DNA of 64,000 nt from Bacillus kwashiorkori (GCF_001375515.1 NZ_CTDX01000013.1:231271-295270), one strand, 5' to 3'; counted from the first letter of the stretch, positions 36,384 through 49,132 are shown. The notes: generated by a model not told the origin, from the letters alone. A program made the numbers and translations.

Positions 36384-36884
36384 TTATAATGTCGAAATAG
36401 GTTTCATCGCTTCAAATGGATTTTTGCAGTTTTTACAATAAAGAATACTTCTGCATGCAGTCGGTCCGAATATATTTTCTATCGTCGTATAGGCAGAATC
36501 ACAATATGGGCAATGGACCGACCATAATCCTGTTTCTGTAAAAAATTCAGGTGGTGGAGCAATTCCAAATTGTTTTAACTTTTCACGACCTTCTGTTGAA
36601 ATTCTGTCTGATGTCCAAGGTGGATGGTAAATAAATTTACATATCACGCTGTTAATGTGTTCTAAATGGTCTTTGATTGCATTTTCAATATTCGCTTTTA
36701 TTATATCTAACGCTGGACAGCCGACAAAGGTGGGCAACGCTTCTACAATAACGTTGCCATTATCGACTTTAATATTTTCAATCATCCCTAATTCCATTAC
36801 ACTAACCGATGGAATTTCAGGATCTTTGACATGTTGCAGTATTTCATGAATTTTGTCTATAATGAGCTGATTTTCCGTTAACAT
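36384..36884 (-). CDS. paaD: Phenylacetyl-CoA epoxidase maturation protein PaaD
   Basis: A 166-residue protein with an N-terminal MIP18/DUF59 domain (VKDPEIPSVSVMELGMI, FVGCPALDIIKANIENA) and a C-terminal zinc-ribbon-like four-cysteine motif (CPYC ... CKNC). PaaD is thought to help assemble the metal centre of the PaaABC(E) epoxidase. It follows paaC by 103 bases. The ribosome site before the ATG is weak. No paaE reductase gene follows, although in E. coli paaE is next to paaD. Confidence 0.9.
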   Translation of the reverse strand: MLTENQLIIDKIHEILQHVKDPEIPSVSVMELGMIENIKVDNGNVIVEALPTFVGCPALDIIKANIENAIKDHLEHINSVICKFIYHPPWTSDRISTEGREKLKQFGIAPPPEFFTETGLWSVHCPYCDSAYTTIENIFGPTACRSILYCKNCKNPFEAMKPISTL

Positions 36885-36987
36885 GAATAATTCGCCTGCC
36901 TTGATGCAATTGACTCACCGTCTAGCAATTGCTTAATATGCATTAAATGGAAAGGATAAAAAATCTCCCTATCACCATTACAATGAT

Positions 36988-37815
36988 TTACCATACAGCA
37001 TTTGGGATGCTTCGATATACATCGCTTAGTAAAAGTAAAGCGGTGTTTAAATCTTCGGTATGTTCCCCAATGCGCCCATTTCCTCGTTTCATTTCTCCTT
37101 TTGCAGGTCGTTCTAATTGTAGTTCTTCAAACACTTCATTTATTTCATTGTAAAACCGTTGTTTTAATACATCCTCTTCCTCAATGAGACCGAAAACTGT
37201 CATTTTTTTCGCATTCGGACCTAATGTTAACAGGCCTTCAATTTCCTCATACACTCTATCGATTGCTTTACACATTCTCGTCTTTGCTTCTCCACCAGCA
37301 GAGATTAACTGTTTGAACCAAGTTTGCCAATGCATAATGTGGTAATAATGTTCCATACGTATATTAATCGCTGCTTCGGATAACGGCCCATACGATGAAT
37401 TTTTTAGAGATAATAATTTAATCCGTTTATACATGTCATAAAAATAATGCCTTACAACCGTAAATGCCCAGTCAAAGTTCGGATTAGTTAAATATGTCCC
37501 GTTGCCATTCGCTTCTTCTAATAAAATGGCATTTTTCCGGGCGTCACTCGGTCGGCTATGGGCTAAATAATCAATGTCCCCTTCACCAAGTTCCTCCAAC
37601 AATTGATAATACATAAACGCATGACCCATCATGTTTTGGGTGATGGATGAAAAGGCAACATCCTCCTCTATATGGGGGGCCAGCCCTAACCATTCAGAAC
37701 CCCGAAATGAAAGGATAAAATCGTCATCGGCTAATTGATAAAGTAACTCTGTTAATGCTTCTTTATACTCCTTATTTTGCTGTACTTCTGTTGCTGACTT
37801 TATTTTTTCGTTCAC
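36988..37815 (-). CDS. paaC: Phenylacetyl-CoA epoxidase structural subunit PaaC
   Basis: The non-catalytic ferritin-like partner of PaaA (QLADDDFILSFRGSEWLGLAPHIEEDVAFSSI, GHAFMYYQLLEELGEGDIDYLAHSR). It forms a stable complex with PaaA. I chose GTG 37815, which overlaps paaB by 44 bases. An ATG at 37872 in the same frame would place 19 unusual basic residues ahead of it. The start region holds a run of seven G on the minus strand instead of a normal AGGAGG, so the exact start and expression level are uncertain. Confidence 0.88.
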   Translation of the reverse strand: MNEKIKSATEVQQNKEYKEALTELLYQLADDDFILSFRGSEWLGLAPHIEEDVAFSSITQNMMGHAFMYYQLLEELGEGDIDYLAHSRPSDARKNAILLEEANGNGTYLTNPNFDWAFTVVRHYFYDMYKRIKLLSLKNSSYGPLSEAAINIRMEHYYHIMHWQTWFKQLISAGGEAKTRMCKAIDRVYEEIEGLLTLGPNAKKMTVFGLIEEEDVLKQRFYNEINEVFEELQLERPAKGEMKRGNGRIGEHTEDLNTALLLLSDVYRSIPNAVW

Positions 37816-38158
37816 CGCTTTCCCCCCCGCTCCACGAAAAGATCTCTTTTTCATCCAGCATTTTTTGCTCATATTGACGCCATTTCTTTTTCAAATAGCC
37901 ATAACCTTTCGTTAACCGATAATCTTTATTATCCAACCGTTTTAACGTCTCTCTTTCTGTCTCTGACATTTTTCGAATGTCCGACCGTTTGACTACCCAA
38001 ATGTCCACAACCGGTTCTCGACGCATGAAATTCTCTTGTGCATAAATAAGTGCCATTTCTTCATTTGGTGCTAACAGACTGAACTGGTATTGCATATTTG
38101 CGGAGTGTGAACGCTTACTAAACACCTCATAAACTTCGTAAAACTCGCTTTCTGACAA
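37772..38158 (-). CDS. paaB: Phenylacetyl-CoA epoxidase subunit PaaB
   Basis: A 128-residue protein with the PaaB fold (FYEVYEVFSKRSHSANMQYQFSLLAPNEEMALIYAQENFMRREPVVDIWVVKRSDI). It bridges the PaaAC units of the multicomponent epoxidase. The start is TTG 38158 with GGAGG eight bases upstream. The tail after the conserved part (SWSGGESGERKNKVSNRSTAK) is low in conserved residues and overlaps the paaC start. It is the second gene of the paaA-led operon. Confidence 0.9.
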   Translation of the reverse strand: MSESEFYEVYEVFSKRSHSANMQYQFSLLAPNEEMALIYAQENFMRREPVVDIWVVKRSDIRKMSETERETLKRLDNKDYRLTKGYGYLKKKWRQYEQKMLDEKEIFSWSGGESGERKNKVSNRSTAK

Positions 38159-38242
38159 CTGCTTCGCCTCCTATACTTAGAAATTTTTCTTCGAGTGTAT
38201 TTTTTCAGAATGATGGAAAGCTCATTAAAAAGTACTGCTCCG

Positions 38243-39214
38243 TTAACTTGCTACTACTTTTTTGCTTAACGCCTCTCTCACCCATGCATTATTTTCATAG
38301 GCGGCTTTTCTAAGTTGGAGCCGTTCTTGCGACTTCGGTCCTTCGTTTTTAATAATCTTTTTAAACTCATTCCAATCAGGCTGTTGATATATCCATTCTT
38401 CGTTTGCCTCATCGTAATACATCGTTTCGTCAGGTAATTTTAGTCCGAGTGCTAAGATGCGAGGTACATATTTCGTAAAGAAGTCTTGTCGTAGTTGTTC
38501 GTTCGTCTTTGTGCGGATTTTATACTTAATTGTAATATCTTGTTTGGAAGAACCAGTTGTTGCCGCGGATTTTGGTCCGAAAAACATAAGTAAAGATGGC
38601 CACCAGCGATTGAGCGCATCTTGCAACAGTTGCTTTTGCTCTTCTGTTCCCTCTGCTAAAGCTAAAATAATGGACTCTCCATGTTGGGCATGAAACACTT
38701 CTTCCGCGCAAATTCTTTGCAAAGCTCTTGCATATGGCCCATAGGAAGCATTCAACATATTTGTTTGAGTGATTATCGCCGCCCCATCAACAAGCCAAGC
38801 GATTATACCTGCATCTGCCCAAGTCGGTGCTTCCATATGGAAAACATTATGAAACTTTAAATCTCCTGAAAATAAATCGTCCATTATATTTTCGCGATTT
38901 TTTCCTAGTGGTTTTAATAAATCTTCCACAACACGAAGCAATAATTGTCCATGTCCCATTTCATCTTGGACTTTTGCCATGATGCCGAGCTTTCTGCGGA
39001 TAGAAGGTGCTTTTGGAACCCATTCTTTTTCTGGAAGTGCTCCCATTATTTCGCTAATACCATGCATCGATATTAATTTAACAAGTGCGATTCGATAGTC
39101 TTCTGGCATCCAATCATCTGCCTCGATTTTCTCCCCAGCATTAATTTTATCCATAAATCTGGCGTATCTTTCCTCTTCTGTTAAATGATCAAAATTAGTT
39201 AAGGATATTGTCAA
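38243..39214 (-). CDS. paaA: Phenylacetyl-CoA epoxidase catalytic subunit PaaA
   Basis: The di-iron subunit that epoxidises the ring of phenylacetyl-CoA with O2 and NADPH-derived electrons. It is about 323 residues with carboxylate/His ligands in DEMGHGQLLLRVVEDLL and EEVFHAQHGESIILA. The conserved NVFHMEAPTWADAGIIAWLVDGAA core is also present. It is the first gene of the operon. TTG 39214 has AGAGGTGG upstream; the GTG at 39223 is inside that site. Expression is probably set by the promoter and operator B, which end within 70 bases of the start. Confidence 0.93.
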   Translation of the reverse strand: MTISLTNFDHLTEEERYARFMDKINAGEKIEADDWMPEDYRIALVKLISMHGISEIMGALPEKEWVPKAPSIRRKLGIMAKVQDEMGHGQLLLRVVEDLLKPLGKNRENIMDDLFSGDLKFHNVFHMEAPTWADAGIIAWLVDGAAIITQTNMLNASYGPYARALQRICAEEVFHAQHGESIILALAEGTEEQKQLLQDALNRWWPSLLMFFGPKSAATTGSSKQDITIKYKIRTKTNEQLRQDFFTKYVPRILALGLKLPDETMYYDEANEEWIYQQPDWNEFKKIIKNEGPKSQERLQLRKAAYENNAWVREALSKKVVAS

Positions 39215-39233
39215 TTTACCCACCTCTTTTTAT

Positions 39234-39272
39234 ATAACGTTTTATTAACGTTATTATAATTTATCGTTATAT
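39234..39272. promoter_or_regulatory. Operator copy B (before paaA)
   Basis: The form is ATAACGTT-N4-TAACGTTATT-N8-TCGTTATAT, the same layout as copy A at 24024-24062. The left inverted repeat is AACGTTT-TAT-TAACGTT (six of seven pairs). It covers the -10 box and probable transcription start of the paa operon. Confidence 0.8.
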
Positions 39273-39281
39273 TTTATTCAA
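39253..39281 (-). promoter_or_regulatory. Promoter of the paa operon
   Basis: On the minus strand TTGAAT (39276-39281) and a perfect TATAAT (39253-39258) are 17 bases apart, about 40 bases before the paaA start. Confidence 0.8.
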
Positions 39282-39399
39282 TAGTTTTTTATTTAGAAAC
39301 TATAAAAATATGTTTTTCCATTTCATTTTTTCACTGTGTATTTTACCGTTATTGTGTAAATTATATTAGAAAATAAAAAAATCACTTGCATTTATATTA

Positions 39400-39443
39400 A
39401 AAAACGAATATTATACTATATGTGATTAAAATTGTTCGTATTT
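39400..39443. promoter_or_regulatory. Candidate pair of PurR boxes
   Basis: Two inverted sequences resembling the PurBox AWWWCCGAACWWT flank the expected promoter: AAAAACGAATATT (two mismatches), and, on the minus strand, AAATACGAACAAT (one mismatch). Their CGAA/TTCG cores are 26 bases apart, close to the spacing in purine operons. Location before a purine permease gene fits. Confidence 0.45.
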
Positions 39444-39455
39444 AGGAGGACCTCT

Positions 39456-40754
39456 ATGTTTAAACTAGAAGAAAATAAAACAACGATGAAAACAGAAGTA
39501 ATTGCAGGACTAACGACATTTTTTACAATGGTTTATATAATTGTTGTTAATCCATCTATATTGTCCGAAACTGGGATGCCTTTTGAGCAAGTGTTTTCTG
39601 CAACAATAATTGCTGCCGTTGTCGGGACATTATGGATGGGATTATTTGCTAATTATCCAATTGCAGTTGCACCAGGAATGGGGTTAAATGTCTATTTTGC
39701 TTTCTCTGTCGTTGGTTCTCACGGAGGAATTACCTATCATACTGCTTTTTCCGCCGTATTTGTTGCCGGACTCATTTTTTTACTGCTTTCATTAACAAAA
39801 TTTCGCCAATTGTTAATTGAATCTATCCCAGATAATTTGAAATTTGGTATTTCTGCAGGGATTGGTTTGTTTATCGCTTTTATCGGCTTTAAAAATACAG
39901 GGATCATCACTAGCCATCCAGAAAATTTAGTGGGTCTTGGAGATCTCCACTCTCCAACCGTATTATTAGCTTTATTCGGACTAGCAGTAACACTTATTTT
40001 GATGGCGTTAAAAGTAAATGGAGCTTTATTTATCGGAATGATTATTACATCTATTGTTGCTTACTTTACTGGACAATTAACGTTTGATAAAGTGTTCGCA
40101 TTACCGTCATTACCTGAAGGGCTTATGATTGCTAATCCATTTACCGCCATTGGGGATGTATTTCAATATTCTTTATATGCTGTAGTATTTTCCTTCCTAC
40201 TAGTAACCATTTTTGATACGACAGGAACAATGATTGGTGTAGCCGAACAAGCTGGTTTCATTAAAGGGAAATCTATGCCACGGGCTAAAGAGGCCTTATT
40301 ATCTGATTCTCTTGCTACAACGGTTGGCGCCATGTTCGGTACTAGCCCTACTACCGCCTATATTGAATCAACTTCTGGTGTCGCTGCTGGAGGAAAAACT
40401 GGTTTAACTTCTGTAACGATTGCGCTCCTATTTATTATAGCTTCCTTCTTCGGACCACTAGTCGGCTCGTTATCTGGGGTGGCAGCAATAACTGCTCCTG
40501 CCTTAATTATTGTTGGTAGTTTAATGATGGGGCATATTGCAAAAATAAATTGGAACGAAATGGATGAAGCTTTTCCTGCATTTTTAGTCATCATATGTAT
40601 GCCACTAACATCTAGTATATCTACTGGCATTGCTTTAGGATTCATTTCCTTACCTATATTAAAAATGTTTATGGGAAAATGGCGTGAAATTCATCCCATC
40701 GTCTATATATTCGCCATTTTATTTTTCATCCAACTCGCCTTTTTACCGCATTAA
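39456..40754 (+). CDS. NCS2/AzgA-type guanine-hypoxanthine permease
   Basis: A 432-residue membrane protein with about 12 to 14 helices and the AzgA-type signatures: ITSLTTFF-like N-terminus (GLTTFFTMVYIIVVNPSIL), NYPIAVAPGMGLNVYFA, FDTTGTMIGVAEQAG and GTSPTTAYIESTSGVAAGGKTGLTS. It should import purine bases by proton symport. Candidates are the PbuG/PbuO groups. There is no guanine riboswitch, while PurR-like boxes lie upstream, which suits a PbuO-like gene better. ATG 39456 follows AGGAGG; the upstream frame to 39432 lies before it. It is transcribed divergently from paaA. Confidence 0.9.
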   Translation: MFKLEENKTTMKTEVIAGLTTFFTMVYIIVVNPSILSETGMPFEQVFSATIIAAVVGTLWMGLFANYPIAVAPGMGLNVYFAFSVVGSHGGITYHTAFSAVFVAGLIFLLLSLTKFRQLLIESIPDNLKFGISAGIGLFIAFIGFKNTGIITSHPENLVGLGDLHSPTVLLALFGLAVTLILMALKVNGALFIGMIITSIVAYFTGQLTFDKVFALPSLPEGLMIANPFTAIGDVFQYSLYAVVFSFLLVTIFDTTGTMIGVAEQAGFIKGKSMPRAKEALLSDSLATTVGAMFGTSPTTAYIESTSGVAAGGKTGLTSVTIALLFIIASFFGPLVGSLSGVAAITAPALIIVGSLMMGHIAKINWNEMDEAFPAFLVIICMPLTSSISTGIALGFISLPILKMFMGKWREIHPIVYIFAILFFIQLAFLPH

Positions 40755-40833
40755 TCAATAGAAAATTAAATTTAAGGTTCGTATCACCTTCACATACAAA
40801 TTAGTTTTTCTAATTTCATATTGTAAAAAAAAT

Positions 40834-40884
40834 AATCCTCCATAAGCCTTTTAATTCGTAAAAACGATTTGCTCATGGAGGATT
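40834..40884. terminator. Convergent terminator between permease and ldh
   Basis: AATCCTCCAT pairs exactly with ATGGAGGATT around a roughly 31-base loop. It has A-rich and T-rich flanks and lies between two convergent genes. Confidence 0.7.
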
Positions 40885-40923
40885 TTAATGTGATAGGATC
40901 ATAAATGTATTGGCAATTAGATA

Positions 40924-41961
<1,038 letters not shown>

Positions 41962-42026
41962 CTATCTTAAACAATAACACATCTATCGAACATTCCAACA
42001 ATCTATTAGCAACTCTTTTTTCTTAC

Positions 42027-42091
42027 ATAAAAAAACTGCCCTGATGTAGCTGCAACATACAGAAAAGTACTTTGCGCTTCATACAGAGCAG
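42027..42091 (-). terminator. Terminator of the glycosidase operon
   Basis: On the minus strand CTGCTCTGTATG pairs with CATCAGGGCAG, with a long loop, followed by nine T. It lies just after the last GH13 gene. Confidence 0.55.
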
Positions 42092-42106
42092 ATAATTTTA
42101 TAGCGA

Positions 42107-43774
42107 TTAAATTAAATACACTCTTGTTTCATAAGGTTTTAGCAACGTTTGCTCTGATAGCTGTGAATCTGCTGAATCATAATTGGCTGCTAAAAGTTGT
42201 GATGATGTAAGAACGAAATCTTCAGGTAATCGTAATTCCCGTTCAGTCTCACCGTAGTTACAAATGACAATCGCCCTTTGATCGCCCATTGTTCGTGTAT
42301 AGACAAATAGTTGCGGATCATTCTCAAATAATAATTCATACTTACCATGAACGAACACATGATGTTCTTTTCTAATTTGAATTAACCTTTTATAAAAGTT
42401 TAAAATCGAGTCTGGATCATTTAATTGTTGCTCTACATTAATGTCTACGTAATTCGAATTGACGCCCATCCACGGTCGATCACTAGAAGTAAAGCCTGCC
42501 ATTTTCTCACTATTCCATTGCATTGGAGTTCGTGAGTTATCACGGCCTTGTGTCCAAATTACTTCCATTATTTCTTCATGAGGACGGCCTTTTGCTTTTT
42601 CAGCATGATAAAAATTAATCATACTTACATCATCATATTCTTCGATAGTTTGGAATTGTACATTGGTCATGCCAATCTCCTGGCCTTGATAAATATATGG
42701 GGTTCCTTTCATAAGAAAATAAAGGGAAGCAAGCATTTTGGCACTTTCCTTCCAATATTTATCTGGATTTCCCCAACTGGAAACGCTACGTGGTTTATCA
42801 TGGTTTTCTAAAAACAAAGCATTCCAGCCGATACCTTCCAGGCCGTTTTGCCATTTTGTTAACGTTTGTTTTAATTTGCGTACATCAATTGTTTGATCAG
42901 TATTTTTACTCCATAAGTCGATATGCTCAAACTGGAAAATCATATTAAAATATCCATTTTCCTCACCGACCCATCTATCGGCATCTTCAATGCGGACTCC
43001 GTTTGCCTCACCGACGGTCATTATATCGTATTTTTTAAATGTCTTTTCTGTAAATTCCCTTAAAAACTGATCGATTCCTTCCACATTCATCATATATGGG
43101 AAACAAGAAACATATTGTTGGCCGTTCGGATTTGGCATGTCTGGGAGGCCTGGTTTTTTCTTAATATGTGAAATAGCATCGACACGGAAACCGTCGATCC
43201 CTTTATCCAACCACCAATTTACCATGTCGGTGAGTGCTGTTCGTACTTCTTCATTTTCCCAATTTAAATCTGGTTGCTTTTTGGAAAACAAATGTAAATA
43301 ATATTGGTCTGTTGAATCATCATATTCCCAAGCAGAACCCCCAAAGATTGATTCCCAATTATTTGGTTCTTTTCCATTTTTTCCATCACGCCAAATATAC
43401 CAATCACGTTTTGGATTGTCCTTTGATGAACGTGATTCAATAAACCAAGGATGTTCATCACTCGTATGGTTGATTACTAAATCTAAAATGATTTTCATAT
43501 CCCGTTTATGGACTTCAGAGAGAAGTTCATCAAAGTCTGCCATCGTACCAAACTCTTCCATAATATCTTGGTAATCAGCTATATCATAACCATTATCGTC
43601 ATTAGGAGATTTATACATCGGGCAAATCCAAATGACATCGATTCCTAAATCCTTTATATAATCAAGTTTTTCAATTACTCCGCGAAGATCACCAATCCCA
43701 TCACCATTACTATCTCTGAAACTGCGCGGATAAATTTGATAAACGACACTTTCTTTCCACCATTTTTTCTGCAT
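42107..43774 (-). CDS. GH13 alpha-glucosidase
   Basis: A 555-residue cytoplasmic GH13 enzyme. The nucleophile Asp is in DGFRVDAISH, acid/base Glu in MTVGEANG, and transition-state Asp in [20 protein letters not shown] marks the oligo-1,6-glucosidase clan. The residue after the nucleophile is Ala (DAIS), whereas its operon neighbour at 46.2 kb has Val (DVIN). In this subfamily Val there is linked to alpha-1,6 preference, so this paralogue may prefer alpha-1,4 or other linkages. Last gene of the LacI-headed operon; AGAGGTGG precedes the ATG. Confidence 0.9.
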   Translation of the reverse strand: MQKKWWKESVVYQIYPRSFRDSNGDGIGDLRGVIEKLDYIKDLGIDVIWICPMYKSPNDDNGYDIADYQDIMEEFGTMADFDELLSEVHKRDMKIILDLVINHTSDEHPWFIESRSSKDNPKRDWYIWRDGKNGKEPNNWESIFGGSAWEYDDSTDQYYLHLFSKKQPDLNWENEEVRTALTDMVNWWLDKGIDGFRVDAISHIKKKPGLPDMPNPNGQQYVSCFPYMMNVEGIDQFLREFTEKTFKKYDIMTVGEANGVRIEDADRWVGEENGYFNMIFQFEHIDLWSKNTDQTIDVRKLKQTLTKWQNGLEGIGWNALFLENHDKPRSVSSWGNPDKYWKESAKMLASLYFLMKGTPYIYQGQEIGMTNVQFQTIEEYDDVSMINFYHAEKAKGRPHEEIMEVIWTQGRDNSRTPMQWNSEKMAGFTSSDRPWMGVNSNYVDINVEQQLNDPDSILNFYKRLIQIRKEHHVFVHGKYELLFENDPQLFVYTRTMGDQRAIVICNYGETERELRLPEDFVLTSSQLLAANYDSADSQLSEQTLLKPYETRVYLI

Positions 43775-43917
43775 AATTTGCCACCTCTACACACATTCTT
43801 CTTTAGTTGAAGCTCTTAGCTAAAAATAATTGCCTTATATAAACCCCATCAATTATACTATTATTCCAGTAACTAGCAAGTAAAATTCCGAGCTTTTAAC
43901 ACTTGACTAATAAAAAT

Positions 43918-46107
43918 TCAAGTTACTTCTCGCAAATACCATGTAAAACTTTGGAAGTCTCCTTTTACATCAGCCGGTATTGCCAAACCGATATTCATTA
44001 ATTCATCGCCGCCATACCGTTTAGAACTTCCGACTATTTGATACTGTTTCCTTCTACTTAATCCACACAGTTTAAGAAATTTTATCGGGGCAGCCGGTTC
44101 TGCCAAAATATAAAAGTAAAAAACAATTGCTTCTGTTTTTTCTTGATTCACAAATAACCATGCCGCTTCATTGCCTTCGAAAGGACTTAACAACCGGTAA
44201 AATTCACCAAATTGAATTAGTCGGCGAATCCATTTATATTTTCCTATTTGCTCTTTAATTGTATCGATTTCTGTCTTTGACAATTTCGTCAAATCCAATT
44301 CATATCCTAAATTCCCACTCATTGCCACTGCTCCACGGATATCTAGTGACGTAATTCTCCCAACTTGATGATTGGGAACATTGGAGACATGGGAACCAAT
44401 AGAAATGATTGGATAAACGAAACTTGTACCATATTGAATTTTTAACCGAGAAATCGCATCCGTATTGTCACTTGTCCATGTTTGTGGCATGTAATATAAC
44501 ATCCCTGGGTCAAAACGCCCGCCTCCACCTGAACAGTTTTCAAACAATATATCGGGAAACCGATTTGTTAATACCGATAATACCCGATATAGACCGAGCA
44601 TATATCGATGAGCTGTTTCCCTTTGACGCTCTGGTGGCAGACATGCGGAACCAATTTCAGTCATATGGCGATTCATATCCCATTTTACATAAGAAATGGG
44701 AGCACTGTTAAAGAGCTTTGTCATTTGATTAATTATTTCATCTTGAACATCTCGTCGTGACAAATCTAAAATTAACTGGTTTCGACTTTCTGTTCTTGGT
44801 CGGTTAGGTACATGTAAAACCCAATCTGAATGTTGGCGATATAGTTCACTATCAACAGACACCATTTCTGGTTCCACCCAGAGACCAAATTGTAAGCCTA
44901 AGCTACCGATTTTTCGGGCAAATCCATCTAAGCCTTCAGGGATTTTTTCCATATTCACAACCCAGTCACCAAGGGAAGTTTTTGCATTATTACGTTTTCC
45001 AAACCACCCATCATCTAGAACAAATAATTCTATTCCTATTTCACTTGCAACTTTCGCCAATTTCCATAATCGTTGGGAATTAAAGCGAAAATAAGTCGCT
45101 TCCCAGTTATTAAAAACAATCGGTCTGATTCGATCCTTGTATTTGCCGCGCATTAAATATTTTAGATAAAGTTGATGGAAGGTTCTAGACATTGCTCCTA
45201 AACCTTCAGATGAATAGACTAATACCGTTTCTGGGGTTTGAAATGTCTCTTTCGGATGAAGTAACCACGTAAAATCAAAAGGATGAATCCCCATCGTGAC
45301 ACGAGTAGTTTGAAATTGATCTACCTCTGCTGCAGCTAAAAAGTTCCCGCTGTAGACAAGATGAAAGGCAAACACTTCACCAGATAATTCATTCGCCTCT
45401 TTCCGAACGAGGGCAAGAAATGGATTATGTTGATGAGAACTCGTTCCCCTTACACTACCAATTGCTTGGATTCCTGGTTTCAAAGGGTGCCTCGACAAAA
45501 ATCGTTCTTTTGCATGGGCACCATATAAATGTAACAAATCAAACTCACAATCTGAATAATCAATGCTCATACTGAGAGCCCGTAACAACTTAAACGATTT
45601 TTTCCCTTCGTTTATAAATAAAGTAGATCTTGTGAATACATTTAATTGATGAAAAACAGTATAGGTCAGCTTCACTTTCAGACCGATATGTTTATCTTCT
45701 AACGTAATAACTAATGTTTCCGCATCTTCCGCCTCATCCACATAGGTTGCTGGAAGTCCTTGTAATTGTGGTTTTCCTTTCATGATTAAATGTGAATGGT
45801 AACGCAAGTCACTAATCGTCGATCCGTCCTGTAATTGAACTTGATAGGCAGGCATGCGAAAATCAGAATTTCCATACTGTGGATATTCTTGAGGGAGTGT
45901 ATCAAGAGAAAATTTCCGGTCCGTTTTATCCGGATTAGGTGAAAATGGACGGTACATATAAGTTATAGATTCCTCAGAAAATTCATTAACAAGCTTGCCC
46001 CAATAACGATGAGCTAAATAACCGTCACGAATAATTTGCATCACATAACTCGTATCTTTTCCCTTTAAATGAAATAAATTTAATTCTTTATCATAAAATA
46101 TCCCCAC
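43918..46107 (-). CDS. GH36 alpha-galactosidase
   Basis: A 729-residue intracellular enzyme that removes alpha-1,6-galactose from raffinose-family sugars and melibiose. The nucleophile is in YVKWDMNRH, the acid/base Asp in TWTSDNTDAISR. FENCSGGGGRFDPGMLYYMPQ and WEATYFRFN are typical of the tetrameric GH36 type, whose usual length is about 729. GTG 46107 is preferred because GGGGAG lies six bases upstream; the TTG frame from 46140 precedes the ribosome site. With the sucrose genes 5 kb away it could support growth on raffinose or stachyose. Confidence 0.93.
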   Translation of the reverse strand: MGIFYDKELNLFHLKGKDTSYVMQIIRDGYLAHRYWGKLVNEFSEESITYMYRPFSPNPDKTDRKFSLDTLPQEYPQYGNSDFRMPAYQVQLQDGSTISDLRYHSHLIMKGKPQLQGLPATYVDEAEDAETLVITLEDKHIGLKVKLTYTVFHQLNVFTRSTLFINEGKKSFKLLRALSMSIDYSDCEFDLLHLYGAHAKERFLSRHPLKPGIQAIGSVRGTSSHQHNPFLALVRKEANELSGEVFAFHLVYSGNFLAAAEVDQFQTTRVTMGIHPFDFTWLLHPKETFQTPETVLVYSSEGLGAMSRTFHQLYLKYLMRGKYKDRIRPIVFNNWEATYFRFNSQRLWKLAKVASEIGIELFVLDDGWFGKRNNAKTSLGDWVVNMEKIPEGLDGFARKIGSLGLQFGLWVEPEMVSVDSELYRQHSDWVLHVPNRPRTESRNQLILDLSRRDVQDEIINQMTKLFNSAPISYVKWDMNRHMTEIGSACLPPERQRETAHRYMLGLYRVLSVLTNRFPDILFENCSGGGGRFDPGMLYYMPQTWTSDNTDAISRLKIQYGTSFVYPIISIGSHVSNVPNHQVGRITSLDIRGAVAMSGNLGYELDLTKLSKTEIDTIKEQIGKYKWIRRLIQFGEFYRLLSPFEGNEAAWLFVNQEKTEAIVFYFYILAEPAAPIKFLKLCGLSRRKQYQIVGSSKRYGGDELMNIGLAIPADVKGDFQSFTWYLREVT

Positions 46108-46204
46108 AACCTTCTCCCCTTTTGAAATTTTATCGAACAAAAGATTAAATATTGTTCTTTAAAAAATCATATGGGGAGAAGTGGATTTCTTGCTAAAAAT
46201 TTTT

Positions 46205-48969
<2,765 letters not shown>

Positions 48970-49079
48970 CAGAATCACAACCCTGTTTTTGATCGATATA
49001 ATCATCATACCCGTAATCGCTTAAGTATATGATTTATATGTACTAGCATAAACATATTAACGTAATTTTATCAATTAAA

Positions 49080-49097
49080 TACGTAAACGTTTACGTA
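49080..49097. promoter_or_regulatory. LacI-type operator (perfect palindrome)
   Basis: TACGTAAACGTTTACGTA is an exact 18-bp palindrome with the CG centre typical of LacI/CcpA-class sites. It lies upstream of the LacI-like regulator gene, suggesting autoregulation or CcpA binding. Confidence 0.75.
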
Positions 49098-49132
49098 ATG
49101 ATAATGTATCACGAAAAAGAGATCCTTGCAAC

